A DNA stretch of 43,010 bases from Acidobacteriota bacterium (GTDB taxonomy: Bacteria > Acidobacteriota > Terriglobia > Bryobacterales > Bryobacteraceae): the NCBI GenBank assembly GCA_016871015.1, contig VFZX01000023.1:1-43010 (forward strand), given 5' to 3'. Below, piece by piece: positions 1 through 9,200 of the stretch. Position 1 is the first letter of the stretch. The number at the start of each line of letters is the position of its first letter. The notes beneath the pieces are model-generated. The model saw only the letters and a list, made by a program, of their open reading frames with translations, was not told where the DNA came from and searched no databases. The translations under genes and the position numbers were made by a program.

Positions 1-1935
1 TCGCCCCACTTCCCTCAGATCAGCCTGTTCGGCTACGCGGGCCTGTCCAACGGACGCCTGCTCAACTTCCCGCGGCAGACCGACAACCTTCAGGTCAACG
101 CGACGCGCGAGCTCGGCAAACATTCACTCAAGTTCGGCTTCACCGGCGAGATCATGAGGCTGAACTCAATCGACGTGCGCTCGACGGACTTCGCGTTTGA
201 CCGCGGCATGACCTCCGGCCCAACCGCCCAGATCTCCTCCGCCGATTCCGGAAACGCGGTCGCGTCGATGCTGCTCGGAACCGGAGTTCCTTCCGGCGCC
301 GCGGGTGGAGTCACTTCCGTGAACAACGCAGTCCGCAACAGCGTGGTTCCCGCCACCCAGCGCCGCTACTACGGCCTCTACGTTCAGGACATCTGGCGCG
401 TCAACCAGAAGCTCACCGTCAACGCCGGCCTGCGGTATGAGACCCAGCGGCCGAGCACCGAGCGCTTCAACCGCTACAACTATTTCGACTTCAACGCGCC
501 GAACCCCCTCAGCCAGCGTGTCGGACTTCCTCTCACCGGCGGCCTCGTCTTTGTCGACAGCAAGAACCGCTATCAGACTCAGCCCGACAACGTGGACTTC
601 GCGCCGCGCATCGGGATCGCCTACAAGCTGACGGACCGCATTGTCGCGCGCACAGGCTACGGAATCTTCTACCTGATGGGATTCGGCACGGCCACCCAGG
701 GAGGTCCGGCCGCGGGCACTGATGGTTTCACTGTGACCACCAACTGGGTCAACACCCGGGGCGGCGACGGAATCACTCCCCAGGACCTGCTCGCCAATCC
801 CTATCCGAACGGCCTCAACCGCGCCGTTGGCAGCTCACTCGGGCTCCTCACGCAAACCGGATCCGATGTGATCGCCTTCCAGCGGAGCCACCCCACCGGC
901 TACATGCAGAACTACTCGTTCGACCTTCAGTTCGAGCTCGGCCGCTCTTCAGTCCTCGAAGTCGGCTACTCCGGCAATGTCGGACGCAAACTGAACTTTG
1001 GCGCCACCCCGAACGCCAACCAATTGCCCACACAGTTGCTGTCCCTTGGCGCGGCGCTGAACGAGCAGGTCACGAATCCCTTTTTCGGCGTGTTTCCGGC
1101 CGGGATTCTGTCGGGACGCACCGTGCCGCGCCACCGCCTGCTGCGACCCTATCCGCAGTTTGGCAACGTCGAAATGTCCGGAGACACTCCGGGGGCATCG
1201 TCGAGCTTCAACGCGCTCTACATCAAGTTCAACAAGCGCTTCGCAAGCGGACTGGCGGTCATGTCCAGCTACCAGTTCTCCAAGGCGATCGACAACGCCT
1301 CCGAGAACCAGGGCTGGCTCATCACCGAGACGGCGCGCGACTACTATAACCGCAGCCTCGAACGCTCGGTCTCCGGCCATGACGTTCCGCAGAGCTTCGT
1401 CACCGCCCTGGTCTACGAGGTGCCGGTTGGCAAGGGCCGCAAGCACGGCGCGAACCTGCCCCGGTCGTTGGATGCCGTGGTCGGGGGCTGGGAGACCTCC
1501 GGAATCTTCCGGTTCACCAGCGGCCTGCCGCTGCGCCTGGTGGCCCCGAACGGCTTGAGCGCCTACGGGTTCAACATCCTCAATGCCCGTGTCGGGAATC
1601 TGAAGGACCTCAACGTCGACGAGCGCCGTCCCGAGCGCTGGTTCAATGCCGCCGGCGCCTCCGCGCCCGCGCCCTTCACTCTCGGCAACGCGCCCCGCTT
1701 TTCACCCAACGTCCGTGCCGATGGTACGCATCACGCCGACATCAATATCGCCAAGAACTTCCGGATCCTCGAACGTCTGCGCGCCCAACTCCGCGGCGAG
1801 TTCTACAACATTACGAACACACCACAGTTCGCCGTCCCGGGAATCACCGTCGGGGCAGCAGACTTCGGCCAGGTCAACGGCACCCGCTTCAACGACCGCC
1901 GGACTGTCCAGGCCGGGCTAAAGTTGCTGTTCTGA
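1..1935 (+). CDS. TonB-dependent receptor, Oar-like (5' truncated by window)
   Basis: Outer-membrane beta-barrel of the Oar-like TonB-dependent receptor group, thought to import large or scarce substrates using TonB energy; the substrate cannot be read from sequence. The frame is open from base 1, so the gene begins before the window. An internal ATG at 154 is not the true start. What remains (644 codons) is the C-terminal barrel: alternating amphipathic strands rich in Tyr, Asn, Gly and Arg, with typical segments such as RRYYGLYVQDIWRVN and LTVNAGLRYE. The barrel ends in a terminal aromatic (LKLLF, then TGA), the usual outer-membrane assembly signal. The plug and the N-terminal regulatory-like domain lie outside the window. 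A complete protein of the same type is encoded at 6232-9828. The downstream neighbour converges. Family assignment is confident. Confidence 0.9.
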   Translation, partial: SPHFPQISLFGYAGLSNGRLLNFPRQTDNLQVNATRELGKHSLKFGFTGEIMRLNSIDVRSTDFAFDRGMTSGPTAQISSADSGNAVASMLLGTGVPSGAAGGVTSVNNAVRNSVVPATQRRYYGLYVQDIWRVNQKLTVNAGLRYETQRPSTERFNRYNYFDFNAPNPLSQRVGLPLTGGLVFVDSKNRYQTQPDNVDFAPRIGIAYKLTDRIVARTGYGIFYLMGFGTATQGGPAAGTDGFTVTTNWVNTRGGDGITPQDLLANPYPNGLNRAVGSSLGLLTQTGSDVIAFQRSHPTGYMQNYSFDLQFELGRSSVLEVGYSGNVGRKLNFGATPNANQLPTQLLSLGAALNEQVTNPFFGVFPAGILSGRTVPRHRLLRPYPQFGNVEMSGDTPGASSSFNALYIKFNKRFASGLAVMSSYQFSKAIDNASENQGWLITETARDYYNRSLERSVSGHDVPQSFVTALVYEVPVGKGRKHGANLPRSLDAVVGGWETSGIFRFTSGLPLRLVAPNGLSAYGFNILNARVGNLKDLNVDERRPERWFNAAGASAPAPFTLGNAPRFSPNVRADGTHHADINIAKNFRILERLRAQLRGEFYNITNTPQFAVPGITVGAADFGQVNGTRFNDRRTVQAGLKLLF

Positions 1936-2057
1936 TCCCGTTCACGCGCAGCGAAAATATTTTTGATTCCCCGCATCTGCCGGATCCTCCTCGGGTTACG
2001 CGGATTCCGGGTGCTGCCAAATCCACCCCTCCCGCTTGACCCCGTGGCCCAATACGC

Positions 2058-2867
2058 TCAGGAGGATGTATGTTCCAACTGAGCCAACGCACGCGGACCA
2101 GTCAACGCCTGGCCACCGTCACACCGATAGATCGCGCCAGTGAGAAAACTGGCCGCGTCCGAACACAGGAACACCGCGAGTTGGGCGACGTCGTCGCGCG
2201 TCCCCATGCGCCCGGCGGGGATCATTCCGATCACCCGCTGCCGGTCGGCCCCGGTCGGAGCCAGCCGCCTCATCCCCTCCGTATCGTCTATCGGTCCCGG
2301 CGCGATTCCGTTGACGCGGATCCCGTGCGGTCCCCACTCCATGGCCAGCGTCTTGGTCAGAAGGTCGACTCCGGCCTTGGCCGCGCAAACGTGCGCCTGC
2401 AGCGGATACGCCTGGTGCCCGTGGTTGGCCGAGATGTTGATCACCACTGCCCCCGGCTTGCTCAAGTGCTCATGCGCCGCCCGGCAGGTGTTGAACGTCC
2501 CCAGCAGGTCGATGTCGACCACGGCTTTGAATCCGTTGGCCGACATCCCGAGAACGGGCGCCGGAAAGTTACCCGCCGCCGCGCAGAACAGGAAGTCGAT
2601 GGGACCATACGTTTCCCGGGTCCGCGCCAGTGCGCCTGCGATTGCCCCGTAGTCACGGACATCGCATGCGAAGCCTGCTGCCTTGCCGCCCCGCGCCGCA
2701 ATACCTGCCACGGCTGCGTCGAGCTTGTCCTGCTTACGCCCGTTCAGGACCACGGTTGCGCCCAGCTCCGCGAACACCTCGGCGATCCGCAGTGCGATGC
2801 CGCTTGTCCCGCCTGTGAAGAACGCTACTTTGCCTGCGAACAGCCCGTCGCGAAAAACACGGCTCAT
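2058..2867 (-). CDS. SDR oxidoreductase, 2,4-dienoyl-CoA reductase (DECR2)-like
   Basis: Short-chain dehydrogenase of 269 aa, most like NADPH-dependent 2,4-dienoyl-CoA reductases that remove dienes during oxidation of unsaturated fatty acids. Residues 18-25 (TGGTSGIA) form the glycine-rich nucleotide loop, followed by an NGR basic patch that fits NADP(H). Further motifs are CAAAGNFPAPV, the active-site segment QAHVCAAKAG, and WGPHGIRVNGIAPGPI. The usual YxxxK is HxxxK here; that change is also found in the DECR2 subgroup, so it supports the assignment rather than loss of activity. The start is the ATG at 2867, which overlaps the stop of the upstream PQQ gene as ATGA. A longer frame back to 2948 would lie inside that gene. 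The two genes form a translationally coupled pair although their products act in different compartments. Confidence 0.85.
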   Translation of the reverse strand: MSRVFRDGLFAGKVAFFTGGTSGIALRIAEVFAELGATVVLNGRKQDKLDAAVAGIAARGGKAAGFACDVRDYGAIAGALARTRETYGPIDFLFCAAAGNFPAPVLGMSANGFKAVVDIDLLGTFNTCRAAHEHLSKPGAVVINISANHGHQAYPLQAHVCAAKAGVDLLTKTLAMEWGPHGIRVNGIAPGPIDDTEGMRRLAPTGADRQRVIGMIPAGRMGTRDDVAQLAVFLCSDAASFLTGAIYRCDGGQALTGPRALAQLEHTSS

Positions 2868-4153
2868 GGCTTTCCACCGATGCGGTACAGGTGTCCCGCG
2901 GTACGGATGATCAGGCTCCCCTGCGCGATGGCCGGCGTCGCCATGCACATCTCATCCAGGGAATTCTTCCCCAGAATCTTGAACTCCTGGCCCGCCTGAA
3001 TCACATAGGTGTCACCGTCTTCGTTCAACGCGAACAGCTTGCCGTTGTAAGCCCATGGCGAGGCGGTGAAGGCGCCGTCGACCCGCATCTTTCCGTAGAC
3101 CTCCTTCCCCGTCTCGGCATCGTGCGCCGTTACGAACCCGCGGTCAAACAGGGTGTAGTAGAGTCCGCGGTAGACGGCTGGCGAGGTGTTGTACGGACCC
3201 GCCTGCGGATGGAACCAGGCGACCGACCTGTTCGAAGTTTCGCCCGGCTTGAGCGAAATGTCCCCCGAGGCGCCGGGCCGGATCGCGAACACTGGCCTGG
3301 TCTGGTCGCCGACATATCCGGAGGTGATGTAGAGCAGTCCGTGCGCGGTGAACGGCGTCGGGATCACGATCGATGACATTCCGCCAAGCTCCCACAGCAG
3401 CTTCCCGTCAGTGTCGTACGACCGGACGCGGTTGGTGCCGCACGTGATGATCTCCTTGCGCCGGCCGGAGTTCCACACGAACGGAGTGGCCCAGTTCGAC
3501 TTCTCATCGCGCTTGACCCGCCAGATCTCCTTTCCAGTCTTCTTGTCGAGTGCCAGCAGGAACGAGTCTTTGTCGTTGTCGTTCACGACATAGACGCGTC
3601 CTTCATCGACGACGGGTGACGCTGCCGTGGCCCATCCATAACGCATTTCATGGAGTGGAGCCTGATGGGTCCAAAGCAGCTTGCCGTTGAAGTCGAAGCA
3701 GTAGATTCCGGCACTGCCGAAATAGGCGTACAGGCGTTCGCCGTCTGTGGCGGGCGTCTCCGAGGCGTAGGAGTTCTTCAGGTGGCGCGCCATCGCCGGC
3801 ACTCCCCGGTGTACCTCGCGCTCCCACAGCATCTTGCCTGACGCGAGATCGTAGGCCAGCACAATCCACCGGTGCTCATCGGTGGGAGCCTCGCGATTTC
3901 CGCCGAAATACAGGCCTTTCTTCGGAGGCTCCTTCTCTGCCGACGACACTACCGACGTCAGAAAGATGCGGCCTCCGGCAACCACGGGCGAGGACCAGCC
4001 CGTCCCCGGCACCGGGCTCTTCCACTGGACGTTTTCAGTCTTGCTCCACTTGTCCGGCAGGCGCGGATCATCCGCAACAACGCCGGTGGATCCGGCACCC
4101 CGGAATTGGGGCCAGTCCGCCACCGCAAAAGCGAGTAAAATACCGTGAATCAC
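2864..4153 (-). CDS. Secreted PQQ-like beta-propeller protein
   Basis: A 429-aa beta-propeller of the PQQ-binding-like (BamB/quinoprotein-type) group. A short hydrophobic N-terminus (residues 2-12, IHGILLAFAVA) acts as signal peptide, followed at once by WPQFRG, a motif typical of exported acidobacterial and planctomycete members. Repeated blade motifs follow, such as VYVVNDNDKDSFLLALDKKTG, shortened here to the pattern aldkktGkeiWr, and further copies with tGk-W endings. No catalytic residues were recognised and true PQQ binding is not shown. The start codon is GTG, and no ATG in frame gives a better export signal. A TATAAT lies just 8 bases upstream (4162-4167), so the mRNA may be leaderless. 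Diverges from the patatin gene and is coupled by ATGA to the SDR gene. Confidence 0.85.
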   Translation of the reverse strand: MIHGILLAFAVADWPQFRGAGSTGVVADDPRLPDKWSKTENVQWKSPVPGTGWSSPVVAGGRIFLTSVVSSAEKEPPKKGLYFGGNREAPTDEHRWIVLAYDLASGKMLWEREVHRGVPAMARHLKNSYASETPATDGERLYAYFGSAGIYCFDFNGKLLWTHQAPLHEMRYGWATAASPVVDEGRVYVVNDNDKDSFLLALDKKTGKEIWRVKRDEKSNWATPFVWNSGRRKEIITCGTNRVRSYDTDGKLLWELGGMSSIVIPTPFTAHGLLYITSGYVGDQTRPVFAIRPGASGDISLKPGETSNRSVAWFHPQAGPYNTSPAVYRGLYYTLFDRGFVTAHDAETGKEVYGKMRVDGAFTASPWAYNGKLFALNEDGDTYVIQAGQEFKILGKNSLDEMCMATPAIAQGSLIIRTAGHLYRIGGKP

Positions 4154-4161
4154 ACTTGCGA

Positions 4162-4167
4162 ATTATA
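4162..4167 (-). promoter_or_regulatory. Predicted -10 box (TATAAT) for the PQQ-like gene
   Basis: On the minus strand the sequence reads TTGGTATAAT, a perfect -10 with the extended TGn element. Eight bases separate it from the GTG start at 4153, so transcription would begin within a base or two of the start codon. No convincing -35 was seen. Prediction from sequence only. Confidence 0.55.
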
Positions 4168-4169
4168 CC

Positions 4170-4176
4170 AAGGAGG
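4170..4176 (+). promoter_or_regulatory. Strong ribosome binding site fixing the patatin start
   Basis: AAGGAGG followed by a 4-base spacer and ATG at 4181. This near-perfect Shine-Dalgarno sequence selects the ATG at 4181 over an in-frame ATG at 4145, which lies upstream of the RBS and inside the divergent gene. It contrasts with the leaderless-looking gene on the other strand. Confidence 0.85.
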
Positions 4177-4180
4177 AACT

Positions 4181-6217
4181 ATGTTCCGGTCTCTGATCAG
4201 ATTGCTTACGGCGCTGCACGTTTTCCGCGTGCCGGTGCTCGTTCTCGGCCTTCTGGCCGCACTTCCCGTCATCGCTCTCGGCCCGGCGCGTGCCCTGCTG
4301 GCCAACGTGCTCATGGACCTCGACGGCCTCGAGATCTTCGCCGTGGCCGTGGCCTCCTCGCTCACCGCCTTCTCCGCCGTTGTCTCCATCAATCTCGTTC
4401 TGCAATACGGCGACGAGCGGTTCGACCACAACGTCTCCTGGTTTGACGAATACCGGAATTTTCCCGCCTACCGGCTCGGAATCGTCGCGATCCTGCCCCT
4501 ATTGGGCGTCACCTCCTGGTACTCCAAATGGGGCCCGGCCGCCGCTGCCGGTCTCTGCGTTCTCGGGGTTATCACCGCGTTCCTGCTGGCGACCGCCGCC
4601 CGCAGCTTGCAACTCCTGGTCGCCGACCCGGACACCGACATGCCCAGCATCATCCTCTTGCCGGACTTCCCGGTGTTGACGCCCCTGTTCAACCGGCTCT
4701 ACAAACACCAACTGTCAGTGGCCAGCCTTCCCTGGGCCAACAGCCTCCAGGACTGGGTCAAGCAAATCACCGCGCGGATTCCCCGCTGGATCGGTGCCGG
4801 ATACTTCAAGTACGAAAGCGGAGTTGCCACCTCCTGGTACGCCGGACACGCCTTCGCCACTACCTTGGCGTTCGTCTCGCTTCTGTTCTACCTCTTCGGA
4901 GGCCGGCGGATTCCGACACTTTCCTACATTCTGGTGCTTCTGCTGCTCGGAAGCTGGGTCTTCGCGGCGCTTTCCTTCTTCGGCGACCGCTACCGGATCC
5001 CGGTCCTGACGGTCACCGCCATCTTCTGTGGAATCTCGGCCATGGTCACCGACACCGACCACTACTTTCCGGTCCGCCCCGGTCCTGCCACGGCGCCCAC
5101 GCCCGCCGCGGTTCTGCTCCGCGGCTCCACCCCCGATGTGATCGTCGCGGCAGCCGAAGGCGGAGGGATCCAGGCTGCCGCGTGGTCGGCGCGCGTGCTC
5201 ACCGGACTCGCCGCTGAGGTCCCGGGATTCTCCGATCGCATGCGGGTGGTCAGCGGCGTCTCGGGCGGCGCAGTCGGCGGATACTACTTCGCGAACGCTT
5301 TCTTCGGCGCGAACAACGGTGATGCCGCCGCGCTCGACAAAGCCTGGCGCAACGCGATGGAGTCGAGCCTCGACGAGGTTGCCTGGGGACTCACCAACCC
5401 AGACCTCCAACGCGCGGCCGTTCCCCTGCTGTGGCGCATTTTCGGCAACCGGTTCGAAGATCGCGGCCAGGCACTCGAATCCACCTTCGAAGCCCGGTCC
5501 GGCCAGCCCAACCACCCGGTGATGTTCTCCGCCTGGGCAAAGCATGCCGCCGATGGCAAAATGCCCGGCGTGATCTTCAACTCGACCATCGTCGAGCGTG
5601 GATCCGCAATCGGCTTCAGCAACACCGCGCTCAAGTCCGTCACCTCGCTCAACGATGTGATGCGCGGCGACTATGACATCGCCGTATCAACAGCCGTGCG
5701 CTTGTCTGCGACATTCCCGGTGGTGAGTCCCGCCGCCCGTCCCTATTCCGGCGACGGCAAGGCGCCCGCGCTGCACATGGTGGACGGCGGCTACTACGAC
5801 AACCTCGGCACGTCGAGCCTCATCGCCTGGCTTCGAGAAGCGATCCCCGATCCCGGATCGGCTCCGGTCAAGCGGATCCTGGTGCTGACGCTGCACTCGT
5901 TCCAGAAGCCCGGTGGACCTTCCATGGGCGCGCCCGAAAGCTGGCTATACCAGCTCGTCGCCCCCGTGGACACGCTGCTCAACGTCCGCGAGCGCGCCCA
6001 GATCGACCGTGGCGGTCAGGAGCTCCGCCTGCTCACCGAAGCCTGGGCCGGCAGAGTGGAAATCATCCACCGGCCCGTGTTCTTCCCCGGCTGCAACGGA
6101 GTCCAGCCGCCGCTCTCCTGGAAGCTCATCGGGAAGCAAAAGGTCTGCATCGAAGAAGGCTGGAACAAAATCAAGCGAGCCGAACTCGACGCGGTCAAAG
6201 GCTTCCTGGGCAAGTAG
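4181..6217 (+). CDS. Membrane-anchored patatin-like phospholipase
   Basis: A 678-aa protein with two parts. The N-terminal ~300 residues hold several hydrophobic membrane segments, with a clear pair near residues 10-35 and 45-75 and a further group near residues 225-295. The C-terminal part is a patatin-like acyl hydrolase, a Ser-Asp dyad family acting on lipid acyl esters. The visible motifs are a Gly-rich oxyanion-hole segment at about residue 326 (EGGGIQAAAW), the nucleophile elbow GVSGG with Ser361, and the second catalytic motif DGG with Asp535. The catalytic domain should face the cytoplasm, where patatin-like enzymes usually work, but topology was not computed. The start is set by the AAGGAGG at 4170. 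It sits alone between a divergent and a convergent gene. Likely role: membrane phospholipid turnover or signalling; substrate unknown. Confidence 0.82.
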   Translation: MFRSLIRLLTALHVFRVPVLVLGLLAALPVIALGPARALLANVLMDLDGLEIFAVAVASSLTAFSAVVSINLVLQYGDERFDHNVSWFDEYRNFPAYRLGIVAILPLLGVTSWYSKWGPAAAAGLCVLGVITAFLLATAARSLQLLVADPDTDMPSIILLPDFPVLTPLFNRLYKHQLSVASLPWANSLQDWVKQITARIPRWIGAGYFKYESGVATSWYAGHAFATTLAFVSLLFYLFGGRRIPTLSYILVLLLLGSWVFAALSFFGDRYRIPVLTVTAIFCGISAMVTDTDHYFPVRPGPATAPTPAAVLLRGSTPDVIVAAAEGGGIQAAAWSARVLTGLAAEVPGFSDRMRVVSGVSGGAVGGYYFANAFFGANNGDAAALDKAWRNAMESSLDEVAWGLTNPDLQRAAVPLLWRIFGNRFEDRGQALESTFEARSGQPNHPVMFSAWAKHAADGKMPGVIFNSTIVERGSAIGFSNTALKSVTSLNDVMRGDYDIAVSTAVRLSATFPVVSPAARPYSGDGKAPALHMVDGGYYDNLGTSSLIAWLREAIPDPGSAPVKRILVLTLHSFQKPGGPSMGAPESWLYQLVAPVDTLLNVRERAQIDRGGQELRLLTEAWAGRVEIIHRPVFFPGCNGVQPPLSWKLIGKQKVCIEEGWNKIKRAELDAVKGFLGK

Positions 6218-6231
6218 CGGCTGCGGTTTGC

Positions 6232-9200
6232 TCAAAAATAAAACTTCGCCGCCAACTGAATAATCCGCGGATCCCTGGCGCTGTTGAACTCCCCGAAGAA
6301 CTGTCCGAGCGGGGCCGCGTGCCCCGCCGGACGCAGGTTGTTGGTGATCCTCAGATTGCCGAAGCTATTGAACACCGCCGCGCCGATCGCCCCCGCCGGT
6401 GTTACCAACTGCGTCCCCGAATTCACCGAAGCGAACTGGGTGCTGTTCAGGAAATTGAACATCTCCAGCCGGATCTGAATCCGCCGCGCCGGGTTATCCC
6501 CGAGCGGGATGTTCTTGAACACCGACAGATCATGATTGATAAACCACGGCTGCCGCAAGTACGTCCGCGGATACGGACCGATATCGGCGATCCCCGGAAC
6601 ATAGAACGCATCCGGGTTGATCTCGATCCCGTTGCCCCGCATCGATGCTCCGCCATGACGGTACGGACGGACCGGCAGGTTGTAGGATCCGACCATCCGC
6701 TGGGCCGCGTTGATCCCCTGGATTCCGAGCCCCAGCTCAAACGGCGCGCCTGTGTAGAACTGCGAGATGCCGGACACCTGCCATCCGCCGAACACCAGCT
6801 TCGCCTTGCCGCTCTGGGCCATCGGTAGCGTGGGAATTTCGTAGACGTAGTTCGCCACCAGCGTATGCGTCCGGTCGAAGTCGGCAAGCGAATAATCGTA
6901 CCGCCGCGTATCGTAGGGGTGGTTGCCTTCGAAATCGACGTCGCCCGTGTTCATGTTTTTCGACCACGTATAGGCGACGTCGAATGTCAGCGATGTCCCC
7001 AGCCTCCGGCTCGCCGACACCTGCAGCGCATGGTAGTTCGCCGACCCCGCAAACTCGCGGTAGTTGATCTCGCCGAACCCCGGGAACGGACGCAGGAAGT
7101 TCAGCGGCAGGGCATTGTTTCCCGAGAACGAGTACCCGGCCTGGCTGTAGACCGCCGGCAGCCCCGCCTCGACCGCTGGCACCACGCCATCGGCGAACCG
7201 GCTTGGATCCTGCGCCGCCCGTTGGAATGTCAGGAAGTACGGAATCGCATTCAGGTTCCGCGACTGCACCAGGTGCCGTGACAGGCTTCCCACGTACGCC
7301 ACGTCGAGCACCGTCCCCCGCACCAGCGTCTTCTGGATGCCCAGGTTGTAGCTGTACACGTTCGGGATCTTCCCGTCCCGCGGATATCCGTTCATGTTCA
7401 CCGGCGCGAGCGTGCCCGACGACGTGTTCGCGAGATCGGCCACCGTGCCGTAGAACAGCCGTGGCGTGGTGACTGTCGGCGGCGTGTTCACCTGCCCCAG
7501 CAGCACGTTGCCCTGCACCCGCTCATAACTGATTCCGAATCCACCGCGGACCACCATGCTACGGTCTCCCGACGCGTTGTAGGCGAATCCGAACCGCGGT
7601 CCCCACTGCGAGCCACGCGCCTCGAATCCACCCCTCAGGTATCCGTTCCGCGCTTGCGCGATTCCGTTGAGTACGTCGCCGGATCCGGGCACGATCAGCC
7701 CCGAAAACGCCGCGGGCAGCGTGTTGGCCATCGTCAGCGTGGGCGGACGGTTCGCCGGATCCACCGCGCGCGCCGCCGTGCCCACCCGGACCGGCGTGTA
7801 CAGCCGGACCGCCCTCGCCGGATTGAATTGCTCCGGCAGGAAAACGTTGTTGTTCGAGCTCTGATCGATCGACGGTCCGATGTAGGAGATGCGCAACCCG
7901 TAGTCCAGCGTCAGCCGCGAGGTGACCTTCCAGGTGTCCTGCACGAAGCCTTCGATGGTTCGGTACTGGGGACGCCCCTCGGGCTGGGCATCGGCCTGCG
8001 CGAATTGAGAATACACGCCCAATAAAGCATTCGCATAGGGATGCCCTGCGTTGAGCGGGTTGTTCACGTCGTTCGAGAAGTTGGCGTCGCCGTTCACCGG
8101 AGTCCGCCCGGTGAAGTAGAAGCGGTTCTGCTGGAAGTAGAACCCGGTTTTGAATGAGTGTTTGCCGGTGAGCTTCGACACGTTGTTCGTAATCGTGATG
8201 TTGGCGTCGCCCGACCGCTTCGGCGTCTTGCCAATGTCGTTGGTTGGATAGGTTTGGTTGGCGATCCCTCCGAACATGAACGATGGCATCACTTCAGATC
8301 CGTCGAGGTTCCGGAAGATGAGCGGGAAATTGTTGATGCGGTGCGTCGACCGCAGCATTCCCTGGTCGAGCGCGTCGCACGTCGTCTTGCTCCGGCTCGG
8401 CGCCACCATAAGTTCGTTGATCAGGCTCGGACTGAAACTGTGCACCAGGTTGAACGCGGCGTTGCGCGGCGCCTGTGTCGACTTCAGCCGCGACAACGGA
8501 TAGTTGAAAGCGATGTTGTTGCAGCCGCCGTAGGGCTGCTCGGTCGTCTCCGTATTCTGGATGAAGCGCCCGAACAGACGCGTCTTGTCCGTGATGTTGT
8601 AGTCCATCCGGATGATGTCCTCGCGCCGCGGCGTCTGCGTCGAAAGCTGCGAGCTGTAGTTGTACCGCGCCCCTCCACGCGTGTCGTTCGCACCCGGATA
8701 CACGTTCAGAATCGCCTGGCCGTCGGCGTAGAAGCGGGCGCGCGGAATCACGTTGCCCGCGAACGGCTGCCCGTTCAGCGGATCCCGTAGCGCCACCGGA
8801 TTGCCGTTGCCGTCCGTGGTTGCGGAGAAATCACCGTTGCGCTCCGCCTCTGTTGGCATGCGCAGCGTGCGCGCGCCCGCCGGTATGAGCTGCCTGTAGA
8901 ACTCCTGGTTCCAGAAGAAGAACAGCTTGTCACGATTCCGGTTGAAGCCGATCTTGGGAAGCAGCACCGGACCGCCGATATCGTACCCCGAGTAGTCGTA
9001 CCGGTAGATCTGTCGCGGCAAGCCCAGCGCGTTGCTAAAAAAGTTGTTCGCGTTCAAGCTATCGTGCCGCCGGAAATAGCGCGCCCCACCGTGGAACTGG
9101 TTGCTGCCGGACCGCGTCGTGTACTGGATAAAACCACCCGCCGTCTTGCCGAACTCCGCCTGGTAGTTCGACGTCAGAATGCGGACCTCTTGAATCGCGT

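Noticed and set aside
2070-2999. 309-codon plus-strand frame with GGAGGATGT before its ATG
   Set aside because: It runs antisense to the SDR gene, whose motifs are unmistakable; the Shine-Dalgarno-like bases fall inside the SDR C-terminus by chance.
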